Positions 25,838-34,264 of a stretch of DNA of 48,306 nucleotides are shown piece by piece. Below the pieces are notes generated by a model, which searched no databases, was not told the origin of the DNA, and was given only the letters and a program-made list of their open reading frames with translations. Positions within the stretch are counted from its first letter, which is position 1, and every line of letters starts with the position of its first letter. The DNA is from CAXMQS01 sp964195995 (GTDB lineage Bacteria > Actinomycetota > Acidimicrobiia > Spongiisociales > JAOTWH01): the NCBI GenBank assembly GCA_964195995.1, contig CAXMQS010000048.1:1-48306 (forward strand), in the 5' to 3' direction. Position numbers and translations under genes: made by a program.

Positions 25838-26431
25838 CTAGTTGATGTCACTCGTGTCAGCGCGCAGCACGTAGTGCAGGCCATCGACAGGGCAGCCGCG
25901 CTTGATGTTGTATGCCGGCATCTCTCCAGCCTGTTCGAACCCGAGTCTCTCCAGCAAGCGGGCACTGCGAGCGTTGGTTGAAAAGACGTCAGCGGCAACG
26001 ACTGTGAAACCAAGGTGGTCAAAGCAGTGGCTGGCGATAGCCGCAATGGCTTCCGCCATGATGCCTTTGCCCCAAAAGGGTGCTCCCAGCCAGTAACCGA
26101 TATCACAGACCTCCTGATCGTCTGTTGGACGAACACCAATGGAGCCCATGGCTTCCCCAACGGTGCCGGTTATCTCCCCGGTGCGGTCGCGCAGAAGCCA
26201 GTGGAAGCCGTTCTCGCCGAAGGTTCCTAAGGCATGGAGTTCGAAGAACCTCACGGCGTCCTCTCGATCCACCGGTCCATTCCACACCAGGGTGTCGGTG
26301 ACGAGCCGCCCGGGCTCCCCGTGGACGTAGGGGAAGAGCACATCGGCATCCTGTGGTTTCCCGAAGGACAGCTCCAGCCGCTCTGTTGTGAACACCGGAG
26401 TGTCGTTGGTGGCATCGAGGCTGACGGCCAT
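25838..26431 (-). CDS. GNAT family N-acetyltransferase, RimJ/RimL type
   Basis: A 197-residue acetyltransferase resembling ribosomal-protein N-terminal acetyltransferases: FTTERLELSFGKPQDAD, IGYWLGAPFWGKGIMAEA (the acetyl-CoA loop) and ADVFSTNARSARLLERLGFE. The substrate cannot be told from sequence. ATG start with a weak ribosome site. It sits between the VOC protein and the beta-ureidopropionase, all on the minus strand with about 30-base gaps, so the three may share a transcript. Confidence 0.88.
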   Translation of the reverse strand: MAVSLDATNDTPVFTTERLELSFGKPQDADVLFPYVHGEPGRLVTDTLVWNGPVDREDAVRFFELHALGTFGENGFHWLLRDRTGEITGTVGEAMGSIGVRPTDDQEVCDIGYWLGAPFWGKGIMAEAIAAIASHCFDHLGFTVVAADVFSTNARSARLLERLGFEQAGEMPAYNIKRGCPVDGLHYVLRADTSDIN

Positions 26432-26460
26432 AGAGAGAAGCTACCTACCGAGGGCAACTG

Positions 26461-26898
26461 CTACTGCACGCAGAACCAGTTGCCTTCTGGGTCGAACATC
26501 TCGATCCAAACCTCACCTGCCATACCGATGGCTTCGCGCTTGAAGCTGCCCCCGAGCTCCTCGATGCGGGTCCGTTCCCCATTCAGGCGCGCCCGGCGCT
26601 CGTCTTCCGACATCTCCGCTCGACCGCCCATCACGTTTACGTCGAAGTGAACCCGCTGGTTGGGAGGGCCGCCGTCGTAGCGCTCGAAGAGGATGCGAGG
26701 ACCGCTCCCGTCGGGATCAACAACCGCCGCCATATCGTTGCGGTTCTCGGGTGGGATACCCACTTCGTCGGCGAATTGCGCCCAGTCCTCGAATCCGGGC
26801 GGCGGCGGCTGCTCGATGTAGCCAAGCACACCCGCCCAGAACTCGGTTAGCCGCGCCGGGTCTTTGCAGGCGATGACGATCTGCATCGAATGTGCCAT
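26461..26898 (-). CDS. VOC family (glyoxalase/bleomycin-resistance fold) protein
   Basis: A 145-residue vicinal-oxygen-chelate protein with MQIVIACKDPARLTEFWAGV at the N-terminus and WIEMFDPEGNWFCVQ at the C-terminus, the usual beta-alpha-beta-beta-beta ends. The middle NQRVHFDVNV supplies a conserved His. Function unknown; this subtype is often called glyoxalase-like. ATG start, with an alternative ATG four codons in. It is divergent from the permease gene at 26981. Confidence 0.85.
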   Translation of the reverse strand: MAHSMQIVIACKDPARLTEFWAGVLGYIEQPPPPGFEDWAQFADEVGIPPENRNDMAAVVDPDGSGPRILFERYDGGPPNQRVHFDVNVMGGRAEMSEDERRARLNGERTRIEELGGSFKREAIGMAGEVWIEMFDPEGNWFCVQ

Positions 26899-26980
26899 AG
26901 GGGCTTGATAGCAGACCAGGCGCTGCCCGGCAGAACCACAGCGGCTTGCCCAGGTACCCTTGCCGGCGACGACCTAGCTT

Positions 26981-28621
26981 ATGAGCACGACAACACTCGA
27001 CTCTCCCGCTGCTCCTCCTCCGCCGCCTGTGCGGTCGGTATGGCGCCGTTGGTTGGACCCCAACACCACAGCCGGCCGGCGCCGGATCCTCGGGCTCGTG
27101 CTGTTCGCCATCCTGTTCGGCCTCTTCTTCACGTTCAACCGGTTCCCCAAGCTCGACACCGTGCGCGAGGACGTCGAGATCGCCACCTCAGCCGCCTCGA
27201 GAACCGCAGTCGAGATCCCTGCGCTCAAGGCCCGCGATTGCTTCCAGGGATTCTGTGTCGAATCGACCGAGCCGTTCCTGGAGCGTTGGTGGGACTTCTC
27301 GACCACATACATAGAGCTGGTGACGGTCGGCATGATCTTCGCCTTTGGCGTCGCCGGGCTTGCAGAGGCTCTGCTGCTACCCAAGGATGGCTCATTCGGC
27401 CGTCGCCGAGGAATCGTTGGCTCGCTTCAGGGCCTCACCACGGGCGCCGCGATGAACCTGTGTAGCGCCTGCATCGTCCCCGTCGCCAACTCTGTCCGCA
27501 AACAGGGAGGAGGAATCGAAACGACGGTGTCCATTACTCAGGGGTCGGCAACGCTGAATGCGCCTGCGGTGCTCATGGTCTTCGCCATCTTCACACCAAT
27601 GCTGGCGGGAACCCGTGTCGTGTTGAGCCTCATTGGAGCGTTGTTGCTCGGCCCGCTAGTGGCGCGCGTCGTTCACGGTCACGCCCCCGAACGGCCACGG
27701 GTATCGGACAGACTGGCGATCGCGGAAGCAGGAGAGCCTCTCCAGCCGTGGTCGACCGTCATCCGTAAAGGTGTTGCTGATTGGTTGGTCTCTGCGTGGC
27801 GCTTCTTCATACGCCTGGCGCCGATCATGATCATCGCCGGGTTCGTCAGCGGAGCCGCCATTCAGCTGCTGACGCCCGAGATCGTCGACCGGTTCCTCGG
27901 CAACCACGCCCTCGGCATCGCCACGGCGGCGACCCTTGGCATCCTCATCAATGTCCCCCTTCTGTTCGAGATTCCCCTCGTCGCAGCATTGATGCTGCTT
28001 GGCATGGGGACGGCTCCCGCCGCCGTCCTGTTGTTCGCTGCGGCGGCCGGTGGCCCGATCACCTTCTGGGGCCTTGCCAAGCAGATTCCGGTTCGCGGTG
28101 TAGCGGCCCTTGCCGGAGGTACCTGGGCCATTGCAGCAGTCGGCGGCCTCACCGTGTTGGCTGTAGGTCTACCCATCGCTGAACCGGGGGCGCCGACGAT
28201 CGCCTTCGACGGAACCACCTGCACCTACACCGGTCCGTCGAGCTTCTCCGCAGAGCCTGTTGAGTTCGTCGTTCGCAATGACGCCGTTGGCGATGCTCCC
28301 GACATAACCATGGGCGTTTTGGTCGGCCGCATCGAGCAGCCGGTGGCGCAACTCGCAGCATTCTCCGAGTCCTTCCCCAACGAGCACCTGCCGACTTACT
28401 TCACCACCGCAGGAGAACGCCACTTCATCTTCGCCGATACAGCCGAGATACTGACCGTTCCGTTCCACCGCGCCGGCACCTATGCCATCTCCTGCACCTA
28501 CGGCGGGAGCTTCTTCGTCATCGGAGAGTTCTCAATGTTGCAGCCACCCGGCTGGTTCGAGGAGTACCGGGGTCAGTTCGCCAACCACATCGCCGGCCAG
28601 ACCATCGCTATCGAGGACTAG
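26981..28621 (+). CDS. ArsP/YraQ-type permease with extra C-terminal extracytoplasmic domain
   Basis: A 546-residue polytopic membrane protein of the DUF318/ArsP_1 (YraQ) permease family, with about eight hydrophobic segments. The family Cys motif is MNLCSACIVPVANS (Cys161, Cys164), followed by QGSATLNAPAVLMVF; the second half repeats the pattern (NVPLLFEIPLVAALMLLGMG). Family members export trivalent organoarsenicals or are uncharacterised. Residues from about 405 to the end form an added beta-rich domain, starting IAFDGTTCTYTGPSSFSAEP and ending before SMLQPPGWFEEY, with two cysteines that could form a disulfide. That fusion is unusual. ATG start without a clear ribosome site. Its stop shares CTAG with the convergent VOC gene. 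Confidence 0.8.
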   Translation: MSTTTLDSPAAPPPPPVRSVWRRWLDPNTTAGRRRILGLVLFAILFGLFFTFNRFPKLDTVREDVEIATSAASRTAVEIPALKARDCFQGFCVESTEPFLERWWDFSTTYIELVTVGMIFAFGVAGLAEALLLPKDGSFGRRRGIVGSLQGLTTGAAMNLCSACIVPVANSVRKQGGGIETTVSITQGSATLNAPAVLMVFAIFTPMLAGTRVVLSLIGALLLGPLVARVVHGHAPERPRVSDRLAIAEAGEPLQPWSTVIRKGVADWLVSAWRFFIRLAPIMIIAGFVSGAAIQLLTPEIVDRFLGNHALGIATAATLGILINVPLLFEIPLVAALMLLGMGTAPAAVLLFAAAAGGPITFWGLAKQIPVRGVAALAGGTWAIAAVGGLTVLAVGLPIAEPGAPTIAFDGTTCTYTGPSSFSAEPVEFVVRNDAVGDAPDITMGVLVGRIEQPVAQLAAFSESFPNEHLPTYFTTAGERHFIFADTAEILTVPFHRAGTYAISCTYGGSFFVIGEFSMLQPPGWFEEYRGQFANHIAGQTIAIED

Positions 28622-29010
28622 TCGGCTGCACTGGCGCGCGGTGCCGCCAGATCCGCCCCGTTGCCGTCCGGGTCGTAGAGCGATGCATAGCGCTGACCCC
28701 AGAAGGCGTCGAAGGGCTCGAGATGCGAGCGATGGCCGGCCGCCACCATTCGGGCATAGGTGTCGTCCACGTCTTCTACCGAGTCGCAGGCGAAGGCGAT
28801 CCCGATGGTTCCGGTCCCCGGCTTCCACTCGGGATTGAAGCTGAGCATCGTCTCTTGGGTGTCGAACATCAGAGTGAAGCCCTCGGCGATAGCAACTTCG
28901 ACGTGGGCCTCCGTGTCGGCCTCCGGAGGGATCTCCATCCCCAAGTCTCTATAGAAGGCCAGCGCCTTGGCCATGTCGGCGACCGCGATACCCATCGCAT
29001 CCATCTTCAT
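28618..29010 (-). CDS. VOC family protein
   Basis: A 130-residue glyoxalase-fold protein: MDAMGIAVADMAKALAFYRD, then VEVAIAEGFTLMFDT, and a C-terminal WGQRYASLYDPDGNGADLAA. The ATG at 29010 has a GGAGGTGG site and overlaps the stop of the upstream lipoprotein gene (ATGA), indicating translational coupling. Function unknown. It differs clearly from the VOC protein at 26461. Confidence 0.85.
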   Translation of the reverse strand: MKMDAMGIAVADMAKALAFYRDLGMEIPPEADTEAHVEVAIAEGFTLMFDTQETMLSFNPEWKPGTGTIGIAFACDSVEDVDDTYARMVAAGHRSHLEPFDAFWGQRYASLYDPDGNGADLAAPRASAAD

Positions 29011-29933
29011 ACGCCACCTCCACAGACCATGACCGATACCGGTCCCAGGTCGTCGTTCACATACTCGAACGCCTCGCTCCAATACCACTCGTAGCCCGTT
29101 CCATCAATCACGACTTCCATCTTCCCATCGCCGTTCAGATCAGCGACTGCCGTAACTTGGGCATGCTCGGCGCTGGTGGCTAGCCCAACGTCTTCGGCCG
29201 TGAATATCGAGTGGTGGAGGATGGCGGTTTGCACCTCCCCCTCGACGATGCGACGCAGGAACACCAGGCTGAACACGCCGACCTCGCGCTCGTAGTCGGC
29301 AGCGCCAGGATGCTGGGCCGACACGATGACCTCATTGACGCCGTCGCCCTCGAGGTCGGTGTGGATAACCTGGGACAGCTCGACTGGGATGCCGGGGTAA
29401 CCGCGTTGCTCCATGATGAGGGTTGCCTGATCGAGGTACACCTGCTGCGAGGCCGATGACGCTTCGACGAGGTGTGGGAGCGGATCCCAGGTGCCCGAGG
29501 TTGCGACGCCGGTCCCGTGTGGGGGATCTTGATCGAGCGACCAAGCGGGCGAGCCGATGTCGTCATAAGGGAACACGGCTGTGACTGTCGAGACTGCAAC
29601 CCCAAACGGGGTTGCCACCTGCAGAGCGTCTCCTGCCGAAATGGGCGGCTCGACGCTGTTGTCATCGGCGACGTTGAACCAGCCGTTGTCCCACCATCCA
29701 AGCACGCACGAACTGGACGCGGCCACTGCCGGGCCCATCGGAGTCGTCGTGGTCACAGCAACCGTTGTCGTTGTTGTTGGGGACGTCGAAGTCGGGGGCA
29801 GAGGAGACGCTGATGTTGCCCGTGTCGTCGTGGCGGGGATTGTGGCGGGAGCGGCCGTTGTCGGCGCCGTGGTTACCGCTCCTGAGTCGCCACAGGCTGC
29901 CAGGAGCAAGATCGTGACGATGAGACGCTTCAC
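29007..29933 (-). CDS. FG-GAP repeat lipoprotein
   Basis: A 308-residue exported lipoprotein. A short signal peptide ends in the lipobox LLAAC (Cys14), followed by a long Thr/Pro/Ser linker to about residue 66. The folded part has calcium-binding FG-GAP-type loops, DLEGDGVNEVIV (about 198-209) and DLNGDGKMEVVI (about 268-279), typical of surface beta-propellers. No enzymatic motif is seen. It lies downstream of the ABC substrate-binding gene but is separated from it by a strong terminator hairpin, and it is coupled to the VOC gene by a 4-base overlap. Confidence 0.8.
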   Translation of the reverse strand: MKRLIVTILLLAACGDSGAVTTAPTTAAPATIPATTTRATSASPLPPTSTSPTTTTTVAVTTTTPMGPAVAASSSCVLGWWDNGWFNVADDNSVEPPISAGDALQVATPFGVAVSTVTAVFPYDDIGSPAWSLDQDPPHGTGVATSGTWDPLPHLVEASSASQQVYLDQATLIMEQRGYPGIPVELSQVIHTDLEGDGVNEVIVSAQHPGAADYEREVGVFSLVFLRRIVEGEVQTAILHHSIFTAEDVGLATSAEHAQVTAVADLNGDGKMEVVIDGTGYEWYWSEAFEYVNDDLGPVSVMVCGGGV

Positions 29934-29945
29934 AAGCGCACGTTA

Positions 29946-29976
29946 GGAAAGGGGCGGTCAAAGCCCGCCCCTTTCC
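29946..29976 (-). terminator. Terminator-like hairpin after the ABC substrate-binding gene
   Basis: A 12-bp perfect inverted repeat (GGAAAGGGGCGG and its complement) with a 7-base loop lies 20 bases past the stop of the minus-strand substrate-binding protein gene and 13 bases before the FG-GAP lipoprotein start. It should end the transporter transcript. Confidence 0.75.
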
Positions 29977-29995
29977 GGATCGCTTGTGGTGTTGC

Positions 29996-31102
29996 CTATT
30001 CGCCGCCGGGGTTCAGCGTGATCGTCCTACTGTCGTAGTTCGCTCCCCGCACGTCCAGCCCGTCGTTCTCGAGAGCCTTGATCGCGTCCTCGGCGATGTC
30101 TGTGCGATACGTGTCGTCAGACACCGTGACTCCCTGCAAACCGGGGATCTCAGAAGTCGCAACCGACAAGGTCTGCTCCCACAGGTCCGTGTTCATGACC
30201 CCGATGCCATTCGTCGCCGGGAAGATCAAACCGAGAATCTCGTTCAGCTGCCAGGCTTGATGGCTCGAACCCAAGGTGGAGCCATTATCCAGGACAACCT
30301 CGACGCAGTCATCGAAGTTATCTATGCAATGGATCCAGCCGCGGAAAGTCGCTTTGAGGAAGCGTTTGGCGATGTCCTCGTTATCGCTGTCTTCCAGCCA
30401 GGAACGATTAGCCCACACCGCGTCCTGCAACATGGCGGTTCCGATGTCGTTGGTGTCGATCACGTTGAAATCGGATGGCTGATACAGCTGACCTGTAGCC
30501 GGGTTCTTGGCCTCAAGGACCTGGGCGTACTCGTTGTAGATCATCGCCTCGGCGGCATCGATCTCACCGTTGAGGAGAGCAAGCATGTCGAATCCTTGCG
30601 TGATGTACTCGACGTCGGCAACGCCGAGCTGGGATACCGCAGCTGTGATTTCGTATTCGTTCCCAAACGGCCACACGCCGACCTTCTTGCCAGCCCAATC
30701 TTGCGGCGAGCTGATGCCGGAGTCGGCGAAGGACACCTCGAGCGTCCCGGATCGCTCGAAGACCTGTGCCACGTTGACGATGTCGGCGCCCTGTTCATTG
30801 GACTCAAGCGCCTTGGGCACCCAGGCCAACGCGAATTCAGATCCACCCGAAGCCAGAACGGTCTGCGGGACGATGTCTGGAGCACCCTCGAGGATCTGAA
30901 CATTGAGACACTCGTCACCGTAGAAATCCAGATCGTCTGCAACGAAATAGCCGGCGAACTGAGACTGGGCGACCCATTGCAGCTGCACCTTGACGTTGTC
31001 GACTGTGTCGCAATCACCAGTGCCAACGCCCTCACTGGAGTCGCCACAAGCGGCGGCCACCAATCCCAGAACTAACGCGATCCCCAAAGATCGTCTCAAC
31101 AT
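29996..31102 (-). CDS. NMT1/THI5-type ABC transporter substrate-binding lipoprotein, probable pyrimidine binder
   Basis: A 368-residue periplasmic or surface lipoprotein (lipobox LVAAAC, Cys19). It has the NMT1/THI5 fold: VKVQLQWVAQSQFAGYFVA, GAPDIVPQTVLASGGSEFAL, WAGKKVGVWPFGNEYEI and GEIDAAEAMIYNEYAQV. Family members bind thiamine precursors, hydroxymethylpyrimidine, riboflavin, nitrate or sulfonates, and pyrimidine-degradation loci often carry one. It is the last gene of the transporter set, 56 bases after the permease at 31159. Pyrimidine specificity is inferred from the neighbours. Confidence 0.88.
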   Translation of the reverse strand: MLRRSLGIALVLGLVAAACGDSSEGVGTGDCDTVDNVKVQLQWVAQSQFAGYFVADDLDFYGDECLNVQILEGAPDIVPQTVLASGGSEFALAWVPKALESNEQGADIVNVAQVFERSGTLEVSFADSGISSPQDWAGKKVGVWPFGNEYEITAAVSQLGVADVEYITQGFDMLALLNGEIDAAEAMIYNEYAQVLEAKNPATGQLYQPSDFNVIDTNDIGTAMLQDAVWANRSWLEDSDNEDIAKRFLKATFRGWIHCIDNFDDCVEVVLDNGSTLGSSHQAWQLNEILGLIFPATNGIGVMNTDLWEQTLSVATSEIPGLQGVTVSDDTYRTDIAEDAIKALENDGLDVRGANYDSRTITLNPGGE

Positions 31103-31158
31103 GCGAGCTTCCTCCTCCTCGTAGTTCTGAGGAGGCTAGGCGATTTGGTAGCTCCGTG

Positions 31159-32046
31159 TCAGTTCGCGTCCGGTCGGAATGCTACGTGCCAAGGCATCAG
31201 CCAACGCTCCGCGGCGATCACCATCCCATAGAAGGCGATTCCGATGGAACTGGCGACGACGATCCCAGCCCAGGCGTCTGGGAACGCGAACAAGCTGGCA
31301 CGGTTCAGGATGTACTGCCCGAGAACGTCCCTCGGCCCGCCGAAGTACTCGGCGACGATGGCGGCGATCAAGGAAAGTGCCGTGCCAACCTTGAGCGCCG
31401 AGAAGAAGTAAGGCAGGGCGTTGGGGATCCGAACGCGTCGCAGGACCTCTCGGGGTGTCGAGGCGAAAGACCTCATCAGTTCGATCTCCGCCGGATCGAC
31501 CTCAGTCAGACCCCGGGCCGTGTTGATCATCACAGGAAAGAACACAACGATGGCCACTACGACGGCCTTCGAGGTGAGGCTGGTCAGGCCGAACATGGCG
31601 TTGCTGATCGGAGCCAAGGCGATGATCGGAACGGAATTGGCAGCAATCGCGAAGGGAAGAAGACCTTCGCGCATGGTTGCCCAGCGCACTGTTGCCAACG
31701 CTATAAGCACGCCGAAGGTCGACCCGAAGGTGAACCCCACTACCGCCTCCAGCACGGTGCGCCTGGCGGCATTAGCTATCACATCGAAATCGTCGACCAG
31801 CCTCTCAACGATGAGACTCGGCTTGGGCAAGATGAAGGACTGCACATCAAGCAGCCGCGTCATCCCTTCCCATAGACCAAGCACAGCAAGAAAGACGATC
31901 AGCGCCGGCGCATACTGGTTCCACCGACGCGACAGGAACGCTTCCCCCGGCGGAGCAGAAGGCAGCTCTGTCTCGAAAGAAGCGAGTGGGTCTGTCTCGT
32001 GGGTTTCCCCGAGGCCAGGGTCGCGGTGGGCGTCTCGGTCGGTCAT
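31159..32046 (-). CDS. ABC transporter permease, SsuC/ThiX-like (component 2)
   Basis: A 295-residue inner-membrane permease of the BPD_transp_1 family with about six helices after a 45-residue cytoplasmic N-terminus. The ATPase-coupling EAA loop is ELMRSFASTPREVLRRVRIPNALP. Its start overlaps the ATPase stop by 4 bases. It would form a heteromeric channel with the permease at 32813. The unusually long acidic N-terminal extension (DRDAHRDPGLGETHETDP) is not part of the family fold. Confidence 0.9.
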   Translation of the reverse strand: MTDRDAHRDPGLGETHETDPLASFETELPSAPPGEAFLSRRWNQYAPALIVFLAVLGLWEGMTRLLDVQSFILPKPSLIVERLVDDFDVIANAARRTVLEAVVGFTFGSTFGVLIALATVRWATMREGLLPFAIAANSVPIIALAPISNAMFGLTSLTSKAVVVAIVVFFPVMINTARGLTEVDPAEIELMRSFASTPREVLRRVRIPNALPYFFSALKVGTALSLIAAIVAEYFGGPRDVLGQYILNRASLFAFPDAWAGIVVASSIGIAFYGMVIAAERWLMPWHVAFRPDAN

Positions 32047-32816
32047 GCTCGGCCTTCCTGGGCACGTAACGCCTCACGGACCTCGGTGATCTTCGCGAAG
32101 TATGCAGGCGACTCGCGAGTCTGTTCATCTCGGGGATAGTCGAGACCGATCTCGACGACCTTCGAGATCTGGCCCGGTCTGGGCGACATCACTACTACGC
32201 GGTTCGACAGGAATACCGCTTCGGGAATTGAGTGCGTCACGAAGACGACTGTCGTGTCGGTTTCGCGCCAGATTCGGAGTACTTCTTGTTGCATGAGCTC
32301 GCGCGTCATCTCATCGAGGGCACCGAACGGCTCGTCCATCAATAGCAGCGACGGATTGAAGACAAGAGCTCGGGCTATGGAGACCCTTTGCTGCATTCCT
32401 CCAGAGAGCTGCCATGGGTAGTGGTCGGCGAACTCACCAAGTTGCACCAGATCCAACAGCTGAGCCGCTCGAGCGGTCCGATCGCTCTCCCCCATTACCT
32501 CCAGGGGAAGTTCGACGTTCTTGCTCACCCGCCGCCAGTCGAGGAGCGTTGCCTTCTGGAAGACCATCCCGTAGTCCCGATCTTGCCGGGCCTGATGGGG
32601 GTCTTTGCCATTGATCGCCAGGCTCCCGGTGGTTGGTTTCACCAGGTCACCGATCAGCCGCAACAGGGTGCTCTTGCCGCACCCGGAAGGCCCGATGAGG
32701 GAGACGAACTCGCCGCTGGAGATGTCGAGGGTGATGCCCCGGAGTGCCTCAACGCTGGCCGCACCCCTTCCAAACGTCTTGCCGAGACCGGCGGCTGACA
32801 CGACGGTGGAACTCAT
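32043..32816 (-). CDS. ABC transporter ATP-binding protein, SsuB/TauB/ThiZ-like
   Basis: A 257-residue ATPase energising the importer. Walker A is GPSGCGKST (about 42-50), the Q-loop is in MVFQKATLLDW, the ABC signature is LSGGMQQRVSIARAL, Walker B is LLLMDEPFGALDE, and the switch histidine is in VTHSIPEAV. The closest relatives serve sulfonate, taurine and hydroxymethylpyrimidine importers. Both neighbours are permeases joined by 4-base ATGA overlaps. Confidence 0.93.
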   Translation of the reverse strand: MSSTVVSAAGLGKTFGRGAASVEALRGITLDISSGEFVSLIGPSGCGKSTLLRLIGDLVKPTTGSLAINGKDPHQARQDRDYGMVFQKATLLDWRRVSKNVELPLEVMGESDRTARAAQLLDLVQLGEFADHYPWQLSGGMQQRVSIARALVFNPSLLLMDEPFGALDEMTRELMQQEVLRIWRETDTTVVFVTHSIPEAVFLSNRVVVMSPRPGQISKVVEIGLDYPRDEQTRESPAYFAKITEVREALRAQEGRA

Positions 32817-33688
32817 GTTGCCGCCACCGTGTCTGCGGGGTGGCGCGTCTTGCTAATGACCCGACGCTCGACCAGGGACACAACCGTCACAAAGAAGATC
32901 CCGACAAGGGCGGACATGATCACCGTCGCGTAGAGCTTGGGTGAACGAACTGCGAACTGCTGGCTGAACACGAGGAGATTGCGACCTATCCCCCCACCGA
33001 AGCCGGCCGGCAGCTCCCCGATGATGGCGCCGATCACGCTCGCGGAGGCGGACACTTTGAGCGCAGTGAAGATGTAGGGCAATGCAGCGGGCACCCGCAA
33101 CTTCCATAGGACCTGACTCGGCTTCGCAGCGTACGAGGCCATCAACTCAACCGCAGTGGGGTCGGGAGACCGAAGGCCCCGCAAGGTGTTGATGACCACA
33201 GGAAAGAAAGTCAGGTAGGCGGCGATGAGCGAAACAGACACCCACTGCGGGAGGTCGAGCCTTCCTCCCCATACGACGACCATCGGAGCAAGCGCCAGGA
33301 TGGGGATCGTCTGGCTGGCGACGACGAAAGGCATGAGCCCCCGCTCCAGCAGACGGGACCGTTCGAACAAGACGCCGAGACCGAAACCGATAAGGCCACC
33401 GATGGCGAACCCGACAACGGCTTCCCTCAGTGTGAAGAAGGAAGCCTTGAGAAGGACAACCACGAGCAACTCACCCCCGCGCCGCGCCGGTTCGAACAAC
33501 TCGCCGATGATGTCCCAGACGTGCGGCATGGTCACGTTGTCGGGACGAACCGGTCGGATGATCTCCAGCTCCTTGCCGACGACCTTGTAGGCCTCCCAAA
33601 GGAGCACAAGGAAGAGCGTGATGCCTACGAACCACAGAATCGGCCGCAATCGAGAGAATCTCGGCTCATCGATCGTTGGCTGGACCAT
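32813..33688 (-). CDS. ABC transporter permease, SsuC/ThiX-like (component 1)
   Basis: A 291-residue permease with six predicted helices and the coupling loop ELMASYAAKPSQVLWKLRVPAALP. It is the first gene of the permease-ATPase-permease-binding-protein operon and is divergent from the cytosine deaminase, leaving a 111-base shared promoter region. That arrangement, with the deaminase on the other side, suggests the transporter brings in cytosine or related bases (inference). Confidence 0.9.
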   Translation of the reverse strand: MVQPTIDEPRFSRLRPILWFVGITLFLVLLWEAYKVVGKELEIIRPVRPDNVTMPHVWDIIGELFEPARRGGELLVVVLLKASFFTLREAVVGFAIGGLIGFGLGVLFERSRLLERGLMPFVVASQTIPILALAPMVVVWGGRLDLPQWVSVSLIAAYLTFFPVVINTLRGLRSPDPTAVELMASYAAKPSQVLWKLRVPAALPYIFTALKVSASASVIGAIIGELPAGFGGGIGRNLLVFSQQFAVRSPKLYATVIMSALVGIFFVTVVSLVERRVISKTRHPADTVAAT

Positions 33689-33799
33689 TTCGGGAATCTA
33701 CCTGGTGTGGCGAGGGAGCGCTGACTGGTCACGCTCCCCACTCCGTTCGGTCAGCCGCCTGGTTGAACCCCAGATAGCCACACCGTGCGACGCTTCCTC

Positions 33800-34264
33800 A
33801 TGGACACGACATACGCTCCCCCGATGGATCAGTTCCTTGAAGCCGCGATCGCCGAGGCGCGAGAGGGACGCGACGAGGGAGGTATCCCGATAGGGGCCGC
33901 GCTCGTCGTCGATGGCGACATCGTCGGCAGCGGGCGCAATCGCAGAGTCCAGGATGGCTCGGCCATTCATCACGGAGAGACCAACGCCTTGGAGAACGCC
34001 GGGCGACTTCCTGCTGCCACCTACCGACGGGCCACCATGTACACGACCCTCTCCCCCTGTGATATGTGCACCGGCGCCATGCTCCTCTACGGGATCCCAC
34101 GAGTGGTCATAGGAGAGAACCGAACCTTCATGGGCGGCGAGGACCTGCTGCGTTCCCGCGGTGTCGAGGTCGAGGTCGCTGACAACGCCGAGTGCCTCGC
34201 CCTGATGGAGACCTTCATCGCCGAACACCCCGACCTGTGGAACGAGGACATCGGCGAGGAGTAA
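33800..34264 (+). CDS. Cytosine deaminase, yeast Fcy1 type
   Basis: Predicted zinc enzyme converting cytosine to uracil and ammonia. The 154 residues match the small fungal-type cytosine deaminase, not the large bacterial CodA amidohydrolase. Zinc and catalytic residues are His58 and Glu60 (IHHGETNALENAG) and Cys87/Cys90 (LSPCDMCTG). Fcy1 substrate-pocket equivalents are kept: Asn47 (RNRR), Phe110 (GENRTF) and the C-terminal Trp147, Asp150 and Ile151 (WNEDIGE). A GTG at 33785 is an alternative start; neither has a clear ribosome site. It is divergent from the ABC importer operon and feeds uracil into the reductive pathway encoded nearby. Confidence 0.92.
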   Translation: MDTTYAPPMDQFLEAAIAEAREGRDEGGIPIGAALVVDGDIVGSGRNRRVQDGSAIHHGETNALENAGRLPAATYRRATMYTTLSPCDMCTGAMLLYGIPRVVIGENRTFMGGEDLLRSRGVEVEVADNAECLALMETFIAEHPDLWNEDIGEE

